From Alistipes shahii WAL 8301 (GTDB lineage: Bacteria; Bacteroidota; Bacteroidia; Bacteroidales; Rikenellaceae): a stretch of 64,000 nt of DNA. This document shows positions 7,514 through 16,576 of this stretch, in pieces. Where the stretch lies: positions 2,914,001 to 2,978,000 of the forward strand of contig NZ_CP102253.1 of assembly GCF_025145845.1 (NCBI RefSeq), written 5' to 3'. Every line of letters begins with the position of its first letter. Positions within the stretch are counted from its first letter, which is position 1. The notes under the pieces were generated by a model, which saw only the letters and a list, made by a program, of their open reading frames with translations, was not told the DNA's origin and did not search any database. The position numbers and the translations under genes were made by a program.

Positions 7514-8128
7514 ATGTACATAGCCATAGCCGGAAACATCGGGAGCGGCAAGACGACGCTTACCCAGATCCTTACGAAGCGCTACGACGCCAAGTGCTAC
7601 CTCGAGGAGTGCGACAATCCCTATATCGGCGACTTCTACGAGGATATGAACCGCTGGGCGTTCAATCTTCAGATTTCGTTCCTCGGGAGCCGCATCCAGC
7701 AGACGATGGGCATGATCTCCGACTGCAAGTCGGGGGTGATCTTCCAGGACCGCACGATCTACGAGGATGCGCACATCTTCGCCGACAACCTGCATGAAAT
7801 GGGGCTGATGGCCACGCGCGACATCGAGACCTACATGAAGATTTTCCGGCTGGTGACGACGCTCATTCCCAAACCCGACCTGCTGATCTACCTCAAGGCG
7901 AGCGTCCCGACGCTCATTTCGCAGATCCGCAAGCGCGGCCGCGAGTACGAGATGAACATCGACGAACTGTACCTCAAGCGGCTGAACAACAAATACAACC
8001 ACTGGATCGACACCATTTACGAGGGCGAGGTGCTCGTCGTGGACAAGGACCACGAGGATTTCGTCTCGAACCCTGCGGTGCTGGAACGGATCTGCGCGCG
8101 CCTCGACGCGCTCAAAGCGAAGAAATAG
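7514..8128 (+). CDS. deoxynucleoside kinase (dAdo/dGuo kinase type)
   Basis: A 204-residue nucleoside salvage kinase that phosphorylates deoxynucleosides with ATP. It shows the P-loop GNIGSGKTT near the N-terminus, the acidic substrate motif LEECDNPY, the QDRTIYEDAHIF segment (DRS-like with catalytic Glu/Asp nearby) and a LID region KRGREYE. The length and motifs match bacterial deoxyadenosine/deoxyguanosine kinases rather than thymidine kinase; exact base preference cannot be read. The methyltransferase gene begins 3 nt after its stop, so the two are probably cotranscribed. Confidence 0.9.
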   Translation: MYIAIAGNIGSGKTTLTQILTKRYDAKCYLEECDNPYIGDFYEDMNRWAFNLQISFLGSRIQQTMGMISDCKSGVIFQDRTIYEDAHIFADNLHEMGLMATRDIETYMKIFRLVTTLIPKPDLLIYLKASVPTLISQIRKRGREYEMNIDELYLKRLNNKYNHWIDTIYEGEVLVVDKDHEDFVSNPAVLERICARLDALKAKK

Positions 8129-8131
8129 CGC

Positions 8132-9556
8132 ATGACGCTGCCTGCGAAATTCGTGGAGCGGGTCCTGCGCGACCTCGGCGGGACGGAGGGCGCGGCCCTC
8201 TGCGCGGCGCTCGACGCGGAGCCGCCGGTATCGGTGCGGCTGAACCCTGCCAAGACCGGGGCGGACACGCTTCCCGCCGGACCTGACGCCGGGCTTCCCG
8301 TTCCGGAGGCTGCGGGGCTTCCCGCCCTGGCGATCGCCGGGCGCGTGCCGTGGAGCCGTGACGGGCGTTACCTCGCCGTGCGTCCCTCCTTCACGCTCGA
8401 TCCCGACTTCCATGCCGGGGCCTACTATGTCCAGGAGGCTTCGTCGCAGTTCGTGGGACACCTGCTCGCTGCGGTCCGCACCGAAGGGGCGCGCATCCTC
8501 GACCTGTGTGCGGCTCCGGGCGGCAAGACGACGCTCTACGCCTCGCTGGCCGGACCCGACGGGCTGGTCGTCGCCAACGAGATCGACCGCCGCCGCGCCT
8601 CGGTGCTGGCGGACAACGTGCGCAAGTGGGGTACGGGCAACGTGGCCGTCACGACCTGCGAGCCGCGTGCGCTGGGCGATTTCGAGGCGTGGTTCGACGT
8701 GGTGGCCGTCGATGCCCCCTGCTCGGGCGAGGGGATGTTCCGCAAGGACCCCGACGCCCGCGGCGAATGGAGCGAAGGCAACGTGAAACAGTGCGCCGCG
8801 CGGCAGGATGAAATCCTGCGCGAGGCGTGGCGGGCGCTGCGGCCGGGCGGCACGCTCGTTTACAGCACCTGCACGTTCAACCGCGACGAGGACGAAGGCG
8901 CGCTGGAGCGGATGGCGGCGTGGGCCGGCGACGAGATCGCCGAGTCGGAAGAAACGGCTGTGGAAGATGCGTGGGGCATCGTTTGCGGGCGTGTCGGAGC
9001 GTTCCGCACGTTCCGGTTCTATCCCCACCGGACCTGCGGCGAAGGGTTCTTCGCCGCCGTGGCCCGCAAATCGTTCGACGCCGGGGGGCGCGTGCGCGCG
9101 CCGAAGGCGCGTCGCACGGTATTTGCGGCCGTGGACCGGAAGACCGCCGGCGAACTGGCCCGCTGGGTGCGGAATCCCGGCGGTATGCGCTTCGCAGCGG
9201 TGGCCGACACCTGCTATGCATGGTACGCCGCGCAGGCCGACGCCGTGCGGACGCTCTCCGAGGCGTTGCCCGTGATCTATTCGGGCGTGGCGCTGGGGCA
9301 GGTGTTCAAGGGAGTGCTGAAACCCGATCCCGCGCTGGCTTTTTTCGACGGGCTGAACCGCGGGGCGCTGCCTGCGGCGGAACTGGACGACGAAGAGACG
9401 CTGCGCTTCCTGCGCCGGCAGGACATCGCCGCCGGAGGGCTGGCCGAGGGGATGAACCTCGTCTGCTCGCGGGGGCGTGCGCTGGGATTCGCCAAACGGA
9501 TCGGTGCACGGGTGAATAACCTGTATCCCAACTCATTGCGAATTATAAAACAATAG
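8132..9556 (+). CDS. rsmF: 16S rRNA (cytosine-C5)-methyltransferase, RsmF/NOL1-NOP2-Sun type
   Basis: A 474-residue SAM-dependent RNA m5C methyltransferase. The N-terminal segment PPVSVRLNPAK and YVQEASSQ are typical of the family. The SAM loop is DLCAAPGGKTTL, and the two cysteines of the mechanism are present in VDAPCSGEGMFRKDP and YSTCTFNRDEDEG. The FRKDP extension and the C-terminal RNA-binding (PUA-like) domain with LYPNSLRI near the end favour the RsmF group over RsmB. It lies 3 nt after the kinase and 2 nt before the MerR gene. Confidence 0.9.
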   Translation: MTLPAKFVERVLRDLGGTEGAALCAALDAEPPVSVRLNPAKTGADTLPAGPDAGLPVPEAAGLPALAIAGRVPWSRDGRYLAVRPSFTLDPDFHAGAYYVQEASSQFVGHLLAAVRTEGARILDLCAAPGGKTTLYASLAGPDGLVVANEIDRRRASVLADNVRKWGTGNVAVTTCEPRALGDFEAWFDVVAVDAPCSGEGMFRKDPDARGEWSEGNVKQCAARQDEILREAWRALRPGGTLVYSTCTFNRDEDEGALERMAAWAGDEIAESEETAVEDAWGIVCGRVGAFRTFRFYPHRTCGEGFFAAVARKSFDAGGRVRAPKARRTVFAAVDRKTAGELARWVRNPGGMRFAAVADTCYAWYAAQADAVRTLSEALPVIYSGVALGQVFKGVLKPDPALAFFDGLNRGALPAAELDDEETLRFLRRQDIAAGGLAEGMNLVCSRGRALGFAKRIGARVNNLYPNSLRIIKQ

Positions 9557-9558
9557 AT

Positions 9559-10170
9559 ATGGCCGATAAACTTTTTTATTCGATGGGCGAGGTGGCCGAG
9601 ATGTTCGACGTCAACACGTCGTTGATCCGCCACTGGGAGTCGCAGTTCAGCATTCTCCGCCCCAAGCGCAACAAGAAAGGCAACCGCCTCTTCTCGCCGG
9701 AGGACGTCGAGAACCTCAAGATGATCTACCACCTGGTCAAGGAGCGCGGCATGACGCTCGAAGGGGCCAAGAAGGCACTCCGGAAGGCGCCCTCCGAGAG
9801 CGGCGTGGATCGTGATGCCGAACTGATGGAGCGGTTGCAGCGTATCCGCGCCCTGCTGGTCGAGGTTCGCGAGGACCTGAAAGCCGGGGAGGGTGAGATC
9901 GTGACTGCTTCGGATGCCGACATGACCGATGCCGATGCCTCCGCTGCTGCCGCCGCTGATACCGCTGCCGCCGCCGAAACGCCCGTGCGCCGTCGCCGGG
10001 CCAAGGCCGTGGTGAAGATCGACGAACCGTCGGACGATGCCGCCGGGAAAGCCGCCGGGGATTCCTCGGCGCAGCCTGCCGTCAAACGCAACGTCCGCAG
10101 GCCCCGCCGCAAGAAGGAGGAGGCCGAAACCAAAGAGCTGTTCGCGTTTTACGAACAATCCTTATTTTGA
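9559..10170 (+). CDS. MerR-family transcriptional regulator
   Basis: A 203-residue regulator. Residues 5-75 form a MerR winged HTH: YSMGEVAEMFDVNTSLIRHWES, then LRPKRNKKGNRLFSPEDVENLKMIYHLVKERGMTLEGAKKAL. A short helical dimerisation part follows (MERLQRIRALLVEVREDL). The C-terminal half is Ala/Asp-rich low complexity followed by a very basic patch (NVRRPRRKKEE). There is no cysteine cluster, so metal sensing is unlikely. Similar proteins are widespread in Bacteroidetes without known targets. Confidence 0.88.
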   Translation: MADKLFYSMGEVAEMFDVNTSLIRHWESQFSILRPKRNKKGNRLFSPEDVENLKMIYHLVKERGMTLEGAKKALRKAPSESGVDRDAELMERLQRIRALLVEVREDLKAGEGEIVTASDADMTDADASAAAAADTAAAAETPVRRRRAKAVVKIDEPSDDAAGKAAGDSSAQPAVKRNVRRPRRKKEEAETKELFAFYEQSLF

Positions 10171-10268
10171 GCATTGTCCGTAAAGACGTTCTCGATCCGC
10201 GCGGGGTATTGTTCAAGGATTCGCGGCTTTACCGGGCGTATTCACGGTGTGCCGCCGTCTTCGCAAGC

Positions 10269-10284
10269 CCCCGCCTCGGCGGGG
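10269..10284. repeat. GC-rich perfect hairpin
   Basis: CCCCGCC-TC-GGCGGGG is a 7-bp perfect stem in the 201-nt gap after the MerR gene. It could be a weak terminator or part of a dispersed intergenic element. No T run follows. Confidence 0.55.
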
Positions 10285-10371
10285 CGTAATGCCGCGAAGC
10301 GACAGACCGGCTAAAAGCGCAGGTGCAGGCGGCGAAGAACTCCTGAATGCTGTATAATATAATTAACTCAT

Positions 10372-11157
10372 ATGATTATCAAACAAATAACCGACATTAT
10401 CGAACGCTTTGCCCCACTTGAGTGGCAGGAATCGTATGACAATGCGGGACTTATCGTCGGCCGCCCCGACGACGAGGTGCACAAGGCCCTGCTGGCCGTG
10501 GATGTTACCGAAGAGGTGCTGGACGAGGCCGAAGCCGAAGGGTGCGATCTGGTGATCACACATCATCCGATCGTCTTCCGCGCGCTCAAGCGGTTCAACT
10601 CGGCCGATCCCGTCGAGCGGTGCGTCGAGCGGGCCATCCGCAGCCGGATCGCGCTCTACGCCTGCCACACCAACCTCGACAGCGCCCCCGGGGGCATGAG
10701 CTGGCGGCTGGCCGAAATGCTGGGCGTGGGGAACCTTCGGGTCCTCCAGCCTTCGGAGACCGGGGACGGCGCGGGGTTCGGCGTCGTGGGCGAACTGCCG
10801 GAAGCCATTGACACCGTGGAATTTATGCGGATCATCCAACGGCGGCTTGAGGTGAGCGTCATACGGTACAGTGACATAGCGACATCCGGGGTGCGCCGCG
10901 TGGCGGTCTGCACCGGGGCCGGGGCCTCGCTGATCGGCGAAGCGCGCCGTGCCGGGGCCGACATCTACATCACCGCCGACATGAAGTACAACGACTTCAT
11001 GGCGCCCGACAAGGCCCTCACGGTGGCGGATATAGGTCATTTCGAAAGCGAATATTGCGCAATTCAATTAATATTTGATATTTTATCGAAAAATTTATGT
11101 ACCTTTGCGGTTCGCAAGAGTGAACGCTCGCGCAATCCGGTAAACTATCTGGTTTAA
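10372..11157 (+). CDS. Nif3/YbgI family dinuclear metal protein
   Basis: A 261-residue Nif3-like protein, annotated in databases as GTP cyclohydrolase I type 2 homologue, with unproven cellular role. Metal-binding motifs are present: ITHHPIVFRALKRF, ACHTNLDSAPGGM and the C-terminal DIGHFESEYCAIQLI. It is the short YbgI type rather than the longer form with a central insertion. The end NPVNYLV is typical, so the gene is complete. The promoter of the next gene lies inside its 3' end. Confidence 0.88.
   Translation: MIIKQITDIIERFAPLEWQESYDNAGLIVGRPDDEVHKALLAVDVTEEVLDEAEAEGCDLVITHHPIVFRALKRFNSADPVERCVERAIRSRIALYACHTNLDSAPGGMSWRLAEMLGVGNLRVLQPSETGDGAGFGVVGELPEAIDTVEFMRIIQRRLEVSVIRYSDIATSGVRRVAVCTGAGASLIGEARRAGADIYITADMKYNDFMAPDKALTVADIGHFESEYCAIQLIFDILSKNLCTFAVRKSERSRNPVNYLV
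11074..11107 (+). promoter_or_regulatory. promoter for the zinc-ribbon gene, inside the nif3 3' end
   Basis: TACCTTTG at 11100-11107 matches the -7 consensus exactly, with a TTTG at 11074-11077 (22-nt gap, slightly long). The local AT-rich stretch contrasts with the GC-rich coding sequence around it. Confidence 0.6.
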
Positions 11158-11179
11158 GTCTAAACTATAAAGACAACAT

Positions 11180-11941
11180 ATGGCAACGCAAAAGAAGACG
11201 GCCGACGTCGATTATTCGATGCAGGAGAAGATCATGGCGCTCTATGAGCTGCAGAAGATCGACAGCAAGATCGACGAAATCAACAAGGTGAAAGGCGAAC
11301 TGCCTCTCGAGGTTCAGGACCTCGAGGATGAGATGGCCGGGATGAAGACCCGCATCGAACACATCAACGCCGAGATCGAGGAGCTGAACACGCTGACCAA
11401 GCAACGCAAGCGCGAGGTGGACCAGGCTAAAATTATGATCGGCAACTACAAGGAGCAGCAGAACAACGTGCGCAACAACCGCGAGTTCGACGCCATCACC
11501 AAGGAGATCGAGTATCAGGAGCTTGAAATCGAGCTGGCCGAGAAGCGCCTGAAGGAGTATTCCGCCGGCGTGAAGGCCAAGAAACTCCAGCTGGAGGAGG
11601 CCGAGAACCTCTCCGTAGAGCGCGCTGCCGACCTCGCGGCCAAGAAGGCCGAACTGGAGGGCATCGAGGCCGAGACGGCTCCGCTGGTGGCGGAATACGC
11701 CGCACAGGGCGAGCGTGTCAAGGAGAAGATCGACGAGCGTCTGCTGGCGGCTTACGACCGCATCCGCCGCAACGTCCGCAACGGACTGGCGGTGGTGACC
11801 GTCAAGCGCGACGCCTGCGGAGGCTGCTTCAACCGCATCCCGCCCCAGCGTCAGGTGGACATCCGCCAGGGCAAGAAGATCATTATCTGCGAATACTGCG
11901 GCCGCATCCTCGTTGCCGATCCCGACGAAACGCAGGAATAG
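11180..11941 (+). CDS. coiled-coil C4 zinc-ribbon protein (DUF164/CdsZ-like)
   Basis: A 253-residue cytosolic protein. Residues 15-180 form a long antiparallel coiled coil (ELQKIDSKIDEINKVKGELP, then Glu/Lys/Leu-rich heptads). The C-terminal zinc ribbon has CGGC near residue 213 and CEYCG near 239. This is the architecture of the widespread zf-RING_7/DUF164 family, implicated elsewhere in nucleic-acid or secretion-related roles. No catalytic motif is present. It is probably transcribed alone from the promoter at 11100 and ends in a strong terminator. Confidence 0.88.
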   Translation: MATQKKTADVDYSMQEKIMALYELQKIDSKIDEINKVKGELPLEVQDLEDEMAGMKTRIEHINAEIEELNTLTKQRKREVDQAKIMIGNYKEQQNNVRNNREFDAITKEIEYQELEIELAEKRLKEYSAGVKAKKLQLEEAENLSVERAADLAAKKAELEGIEAETAPLVAEYAAQGERVKEKIDERLLAAYDRIRRNVRNGLAVVTVKRDACGGCFNRIPPQRQVDIRQGKKIIICEYCGRILVADPDETQE

Positions 11942-11961
11942 AGACGATACGAACAGCGAAA

Positions 11962-11990
11962 AGGCTTCCGGAAAACCGGGAGCCTTTTTT
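11962..11990 (+). terminator. Rho-independent terminator
   Basis: An AGGCTTCCGG / CCGGGAGCCT stem with an AAAA loop is followed directly by a T6 run. It lies 20 nt after the zinc-ribbon stop codon. Confidence 0.9.
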
Positions 11991-12044
11991 ATTTTTAAAT
12001 ATTTTTGTAAATACGGGAATGTTAATTTATTAACATCGAAAATC

Positions 12045-12076
12045 TTTCCGACTTTTGCAAATAATCCTTAACTTTG
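12045..12076 (+). promoter_or_regulatory. promoter of the nadE-rseC-rnf operon
   Basis: TAACTTTG (12069-12076) matches the -7 consensus, with TTTC (12045-12048) 20 nt upstream in the -33 position. It lies 33 nt before the nadE start, downstream of the terminator at 11962-11990. Confidence 0.65.
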
Positions 12077-12109
12077 CAAAGTTGTAATTTCCGGACTTAA
12101 ATTATTCGC

Positions 12110-13690
12110 ATGAAAATAGCCATAGCTCAGCTGAATTACACGATCGGAGACGTGGACGGCAATGCCTCGAAGATCATCGACTCCATTCACAAGGCGAAAG
12201 CGCAGCATGCCGACCTGGTGATTTTCGCCGAACAGGCCGTGAGCGGAACCCCAGCCTTCGACCTGCTGCGCAAGACGACCTTCCTCGAACTCTGCGAGGA
12301 CGCTCTGGTCGAAATAGCCTCGTGCTGCGACGGCATCGCCGCCATCGTCGGTCTCCCGATCCTCACGGCGGACGGCACGATCAGCGCCGCGGCGCTGATC
12401 CAGGACCGCAAGGTGCTGCGCTACATCGGCAAGAAATACATCACGGCGCGCCGTGAAATGGGTTTCCTGGTCCCTTCGAAAGGCTATGAATACGCCACGA
12501 TCAAGGGCCATAAGTGCGCGATCATCGTGGGCGACGATTTGAGCCGCGAGCGCGACTTCGACCAGTCGGTCGAAACGGTCATCTCGATCAACGCCCGCAA
12601 ATACGGCAAGGGAACCATGACCTACCGTTACGAGATGATGCGCAACCTGGCTTTCGTCGAGAGCAAGAATCTCGTGCTGGTCAATCAGGTGGGCGGTTCG
12701 ACCGACATCGTCTACGACGGCACGTCGGGCGCGCTGAACAGCCGCGGCGAACTGGTGCTGATGATGAAGAATTTCGAGGAGGATTTCCAGATTTTCGATA
12801 CGAAGGCGTCCGCCCGGCCGATCACGATCCCCTCGACCTACAACGACCGCACGCGTCTGGTCTACGAGGCGGCACGCTGCGGACTGCGGGACTTCTTCCG
12901 CAAGAACGGCTACCGGAAGGCTTCGATCGGCCTTTCGGGCGGCATCGACTCGGCCGTGGTGGCCTCGATCGCCGCCGATGCGCTGGGGGCGGAGAATGTC
13001 CGCGCGCTGCTGATGCCCTCGCCCTTCTCGTCCCTCGAGTCGGTGGAGGACGCCAAGGAGCTGGCGCGCAACCTCGGCATCGAATACAACGTCATTCCGA
13101 TCTCGGAAATCTATACCAGCGTGGTGAACACCCTCAAGCCGGTCATCGGCGGCACGGAGTTCGACGCCACGGAGGAGAATATCCAGACGCGTATCCGCAC
13201 GGTGCTGCTGATGGCCCTCCAGAACAAAACGGACTACATCCTGCTGAACTCCTCGAACAAGAGCGAGAACGCACTGGGGCTCTGCACCCTGTACGGCGAC
13301 ACGGCAGGCGCTTTCAGCCCCACGGGCGACCTTTACAAGAGCGAAATGTACGACGTGGCACGCTATATCAACCGGACGCAGGGCAACCCGATTCCCGAAA
13401 GCATCCTGACCAAGGAACCTTCGTCGGAACTGCATCCCGGACAGAAGGACAGCGACATTCTGCCGCCCTACGAGGTGGTGGACGCCATCCTGTTCCGCAT
13501 GATCGAGGAGGGGCAGCACCGCGAGGAGATCGTCAACGCGGGTTTCGACTCGGAGGTGGTGGAGAAAATCCACGGCATGATCATGCGCAACGAGAAGAAA
13601 CGCTACCAGTTTCCGCCCGTGCTGCGGCTCTCGTCGTGCACGTTCGGACATGAGCGGCTGATGCCCCTCACCAACAAATACGGAGATTAG
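12110..13690 (+). CDS. nadE: NAD+ synthase with apparently inactive glutaminase (nitrilase) domain
   Basis: A 526-residue two-domain NAD synthetase that amidates deamido-NAD. The C-terminal synthetase domain has the PP-loop SIGLSGGIDSAVV near residue 276 and LLNSSNKSENALGLCTLYGDTAG. The N-terminal domain has the nitrilase fold, with E41 (VIFAEQAVSG) and K108/K109 in place. The position of the nucleophile cysteine in the usual ICEDI motif reads IVGDD, giving Gly at 141; alignment is anchored by the downstream NARKYGKG. C136 lies five residues earlier and is not in register. Ammonia-dependent activity is therefore inferred. The gene starts an operon with rseC (3-nt gap) and rnf. Confidence 0.9.
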   Translation: MKIAIAQLNYTIGDVDGNASKIIDSIHKAKAQHADLVIFAEQAVSGTPAFDLLRKTTFLELCEDALVEIASCCDGIAAIVGLPILTADGTISAAALIQDRKVLRYIGKKYITARREMGFLVPSKGYEYATIKGHKCAIIVGDDLSRERDFDQSVETVISINARKYGKGTMTYRYEMMRNLAFVESKNLVLVNQVGGSTDIVYDGTSGALNSRGELVLMMKNFEEDFQIFDTKASARPITIPSTYNDRTRLVYEAARCGLRDFFRKNGYRKASIGLSGGIDSAVVASIAADALGAENVRALLMPSPFSSLESVEDAKELARNLGIEYNVIPISEIYTSVVNTLKPVIGGTEFDATEENIQTRIRTVLLMALQNKTDYILLNSSNKSENALGLCTLYGDTAGAFSPTGDLYKSEMYDVARYINRTQGNPIPESILTKEPSSELHPGQKDSDILPPYEVVDAILFRMIEEGQHREEIVNAGFDSEVVEKIHGMIMRNEKKRYQFPPVLRLSSCTFGHERLMPLTNKYGD

Positions 13691-13693
13691 GGC

Positions 13694-14113
13694 GTGGCGG
13701 ATTTGATCGAACACTGCGGCGTGGTGGAACGTACGGAGCGCGACACGGTCTATGTGAGGATCACCTCCCGGAGCGCCTGCGGAACCTGCAAGGCCCGCCA
13801 GGCGTGCGGCCTGGCCGAGGCGCAGGACAAGATCGTCGCCGTGGCGACCCCCGAGGCCGGGCAGTATGCCGCCGGCAGGGAGGTGATGGTCGGCGTGCGG
13901 CGGAGTGCCGGCGTACGCGCCGTCGTGCTGGCCTATGTCGGTGCGCTGGCCGTCCTGCTGGCCGTTCTGGTCGGGACGATCGCCGTCGCCGGATGGAGCG
14001 AAGGTGCGGGCGCCCTCGCCGCTATTGCGGGCGTGGGCGTTTATTATTTCGCGCTGTGGCTCTTTCGGCGGAAAATCGAACACACAATTCAATTTACAAT
14101 AACAAAAATCTGA
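13694..14113 (+). CDS. rseC: RseC/MucC-family membrane protein
   Basis: A 139-residue SoxR-reducing-system RseC-family protein. The N-terminal cytosolic part carries the cysteine motif SACGTCKARQACGL. Two membrane helices follow (about residues 75-97 and 101-122), with a basic cytosolic end. The start is GTG at 13694, 3 nt after the nadE stop. RseC homologues head rnf operons in many Bacteroidetes and associate with Rnf complexes. Its stop overlaps the rnfB start codon at 14113. Confidence 0.9.
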   Translation: MADLIEHCGVVERTERDTVYVRITSRSACGTCKARQACGLAEAQDKIVAVATPEAGQYAAGREVMVGVRRSAGVRAVVLAYVGALAVLLAVLVGTIAVAGWSEGAGALAAIAGVGVYYFALWLFRRKIEHTIQFTITKI

Positions 14114-15012
14114 TGGAAGTATTACTTTACACGATCCTGACGCTGTGTGCGCTGGGAGTGTTCTCGGCGGTAATCCTCTATTTCGTGGCCCGGAAATTCC
14201 GGGTCGAGGAGGACCCGCGGATCGACGAGGTGGAGAAGATGCTCCCCGGGGCCAACTGCGGCGGCTGCGGATTCGCAGGATGCCGGGGTATGGCCGACGC
14301 GCTCGTGAAGCGCGACGACATCTCGGCGCTCTTCTGCCCCGTGGGCGGCGGCGACTGTATGAAAGCCGTGGCTGCATACCTCGGAAAGGCCGCTGCCGAA
14401 AAGCAGCCCGAGGTGGCGACCGTCCGCTGCGGCGGCACGTGCGAGAAGCGTCCCCGCACCAACGAGTACAACGGGGCCAAGTCGTGTGCCGTGGCTTCGT
14501 CGCTCTATGTGGGCGAGACGGGCTGCGCGTTCGGCTGTCTGGGCTTCGGTGACTGCGTCGCGGTCTGCGCCTTCGACGCCATTCACATCAACCCGGAAAC
14601 GGGACTTCCGGAGGTCGACGCCGACAAGTGCACGGCCTGCGGCGCCTGCGTGAAGGCATGTCCGAAAATGATCATCGAACTGCGGAAGAAATGGCCCAAG
14701 AACCGTGCGGTGTACGTGTCGTGCGTGTCGAAGGACAAGGGCGCCGTGGTGATGAAGGCCTGCAAGGCCGGATGTATCGGCTGTGGCAAGTGTGTGAAAG
14801 TATGCGCCTTCGATGCCATCACCGTGGAGAACAACCTCGCCTACATCGACCCGCAGAAGTGCAAGCTGTGCCGCAAGTGTGTGAACGAATGTCCTACGGG
14901 AGCCATCCGGCTCGTCGGCATGGACCCGCTGCCCAAAGCCCCGAAGGCTCCGGCAACACCGGCAACACCCGCCGCTCCGAAGGCCGGGGCTGCGCCGAAA
15001 GTTGAAAACTGA
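14113..15012 (+). CDS. rnfB: Rnf electron-transport complex subunit B
   Basis: A 299-residue iron-sulfur subunit of the ion-pumping ferredoxin:NAD+ oxidoreductase Rnf. One N-terminal membrane helix (about residues 5-25) precedes the 4Fe-4S domain GANCGGCGFAGCRGMADAL. Additional ferredoxin-type clusters are at CLGFGDC/CAF, CTACGACVKACPK, CIGCGKCVKVCAF and CKLCRKCVNECPT. It ends in a Pro/Ala-rich tail. The start ATG is at 14113, overlapping the rseC stop. RnfB is expected to accept electrons from reduced ferredoxin. Confidence 0.95.
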   Translation: MEVLLYTILTLCALGVFSAVILYFVARKFRVEEDPRIDEVEKMLPGANCGGCGFAGCRGMADALVKRDDISALFCPVGGGDCMKAVAAYLGKAAAEKQPEVATVRCGGTCEKRPRTNEYNGAKSCAVASSLYVGETGCAFGCLGFGDCVAVCAFDAIHINPETGLPEVDADKCTACGACVKACPKMIIELRKKWPKNRAVYVSCVSKDKGAVVMKACKAGCIGCGKCVKVCAFDAITVENNLAYIDPQKCKLCRKCVNECPTGAIRLVGMDPLPKAPKAPATPATPAAPKAGAAPKVEN

Positions 15013-15117
15013 AAGAGACGAGTTGAGACTTTTCCATCCGCATTCCGGTTGACAATCCGGTCGCGGGCGATAAGTTCCCGTCAAGGCGGGGATTTAGAGG
15101 TGGGTCAAATGTATAAA

Positions 15118-15134
15118 CGCGGCGTTGCGCCGCG
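15118..15134. repeat. GC-rich perfect hairpin in the rnfB-rnfC gap
   Basis: CGCGGCG-TTG-CGCCGCG has a 7-bp perfect stem and lies in the 198-nt gap between rnfB and rnfC, the only sizeable gap within the rnf genes. It may modulate stability or read-through between the two segments of the operon. Confidence 0.55.
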
Positions 15135-15210
15135 ATCACGACCTGCGGATAAGGAAAAACGACACAGGTTTTTCGAAGCAGAAGCATAAAAATAGAACCT
15201 TACTATATCT

Positions 15211-16557
15211 ATGAGAACATTTCCAATGGGCGGAGTCCATCCGTCGGAAAATAAGTTGAGCTGCGCCAAACCGATCGAGGTGCTGCCGCTGCCCGATGTG
15301 GTGACGATTCCCCTCGCACAGCACATCGGCGCCCCGGCGGTGGCCAAGGTCGCCAAAGGCGATCGGGTGCTCACGGGCCAGCTCATCGCCGAAGCCGGCA
15401 GTTTCATGTCGGCGAACATCCACTCCCCGATTTCGGGTACGGTGACGGCTGTCGATATGGTCGTCAACGGCCAGGGCCTGCGCCAGATGATGATCACCAT
15501 CAAGCGCGAGGGCGACGACTGGGCCGAGGGCATCGACCGTTCGGACGCGCTGGTGAAGGTCTGCCCCTTCTCGGCGCAGGAGATCATCGCCAAGATCAAG
15601 GACGCCGGCATCGTCGGCATGGGCGGCGCGACGTTCCCCACGCACGTGAAACTCTCGGTTCCTCCCGGAAAGAAGGCCGAGTGCGTCATCATTAACGGCG
15701 TGGAGTGCGAACCCTATCTTACGTCGGACCACCGCACGATGCTGGAGCACGGCGAGGAACTGGTCGTCGGCGTCACGATTCTGATGAAGGCCGTGGGCGT
15801 CGGGAAAGCGTATATCGGTATCGAGAACAACAAACCCGACGCGATCGCGCATCTGACGAAGATCGCCGCCGGATACAAGGGCATCGAGGTCGTACCCCTA
15901 AAGGTGATGTACCCGCAGGGGGGTGAGAAACAGCTGATCGCAGCCGTCACGGGCCGTCAGGTTCCGCCTCCGCCCGCGCTGCCGATCGACGTGGGGGCCG
16001 TGGTGTGCAACGCCTCGACGACCGTTGCCGTCTATCAGGCCGTGCTGAAGAACAAACCGCTGATCGAGCGGGTGGTGACCGTCACGGGCAAGAGCGTGAA
16101 GGAGCCGAAGAACCTGCTGACCCGCATGGGTACGCCGATCTCGGCGCTGATCGAGGCCGCGGGCGGCCTTCCCGGGGATGCGGGCAAGGTGATCAACGGC
16201 GGTCCGATGATGGGCCGGGCGATGGTGAACCTCGACTCGCCCGTGACGAAGGGCTGCTCGGGCATCACCGTCATGTCGGGCCGCGACGCACAGCGCCGCG
16301 AGGCGACGCAGTGCATCAAGTGCGCCAAGTGCGTCTCCGCCTGTCCGATGGGACTGGAACCCTATTACCTCTCGAAGATGACCCAGAAGAAGGGCTGGGA
16401 CGAACTGGAAGCGCTGATGATCACCTCGTGCATCGAGTGCGGCTGCTGCCAGTCGACGTGTCCGGCCTATCTGCCGCTGCTGGACTGGGTGCGCCTCGGC
16501 AAGCAGACCGTGATGGGCCTGATCCGCGCACGAGCAGCGGCTGCACCTAAAAAGTAA
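15211..16557 (+). CDS. rnfC: Rnf electron-transport complex subunit C
   Basis: A 448-residue peripheral subunit that binds NADH/FMN (Nqo1-like) and two 4Fe-4S clusters. Motifs are MGGVHPSENK at the N-terminus, GMGGATFPTHVKL and INGVECEPYLTSDHR (FMN/NADH site), and the cluster motifs CIKCAKCVSACPMGL and CIECGCCQSTCPAYLPL near the C-terminus. It lacks the long Lys/Ala-rich C-terminal repeat found in E. coli RsxC. rnfD follows 19 nt later. Confidence 0.95.
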   Translation: MRTFPMGGVHPSENKLSCAKPIEVLPLPDVVTIPLAQHIGAPAVAKVAKGDRVLTGQLIAEAGSFMSANIHSPISGTVTAVDMVVNGQGLRQMMITIKREGDDWAEGIDRSDALVKVCPFSAQEIIAKIKDAGIVGMGGATFPTHVKLSVPPGKKAECVIINGVECEPYLTSDHRTMLEHGEELVVGVTILMKAVGVGKAYIGIENNKPDAIAHLTKIAAGYKGIEVVPLKVMYPQGGEKQLIAAVTGRQVPPPPALPIDVGAVVCNASTTVAVYQAVLKNKPLIERVVTVTGKSVKEPKNLLTRMGTPISALIEAAGGLPGDAGKVINGGPMMGRAMVNLDSPVTKGCSGITVMSGRDAQRREATQCIKCAKCVSACPMGLEPYYLSKMTQKKGWDELEALMITSCIECGCCQSTCPAYLPLLDWVRLGKQTVMGLIRARAAAAPKK

Positions 16558-16576
16558 ATGAAAAAACAGTATAGAT

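Noticed and set aside
12515..12530. C136 of NadE as a substitute catalytic cysteine
   Set aside because: It lies five residues before the nucleophile position, inside the beta strand; the alignment through IVGDD and NARKYGKG leaves no room for a shift.
12068..14377. A very long open frame on the minus strand across nadE, rseC and rnfB
   Set aside because: It is antisense to three well-supported genes; composition (His/Arg/Gly-rich, no motifs) is typical of the shadow frame of GC-rich coding DNA.
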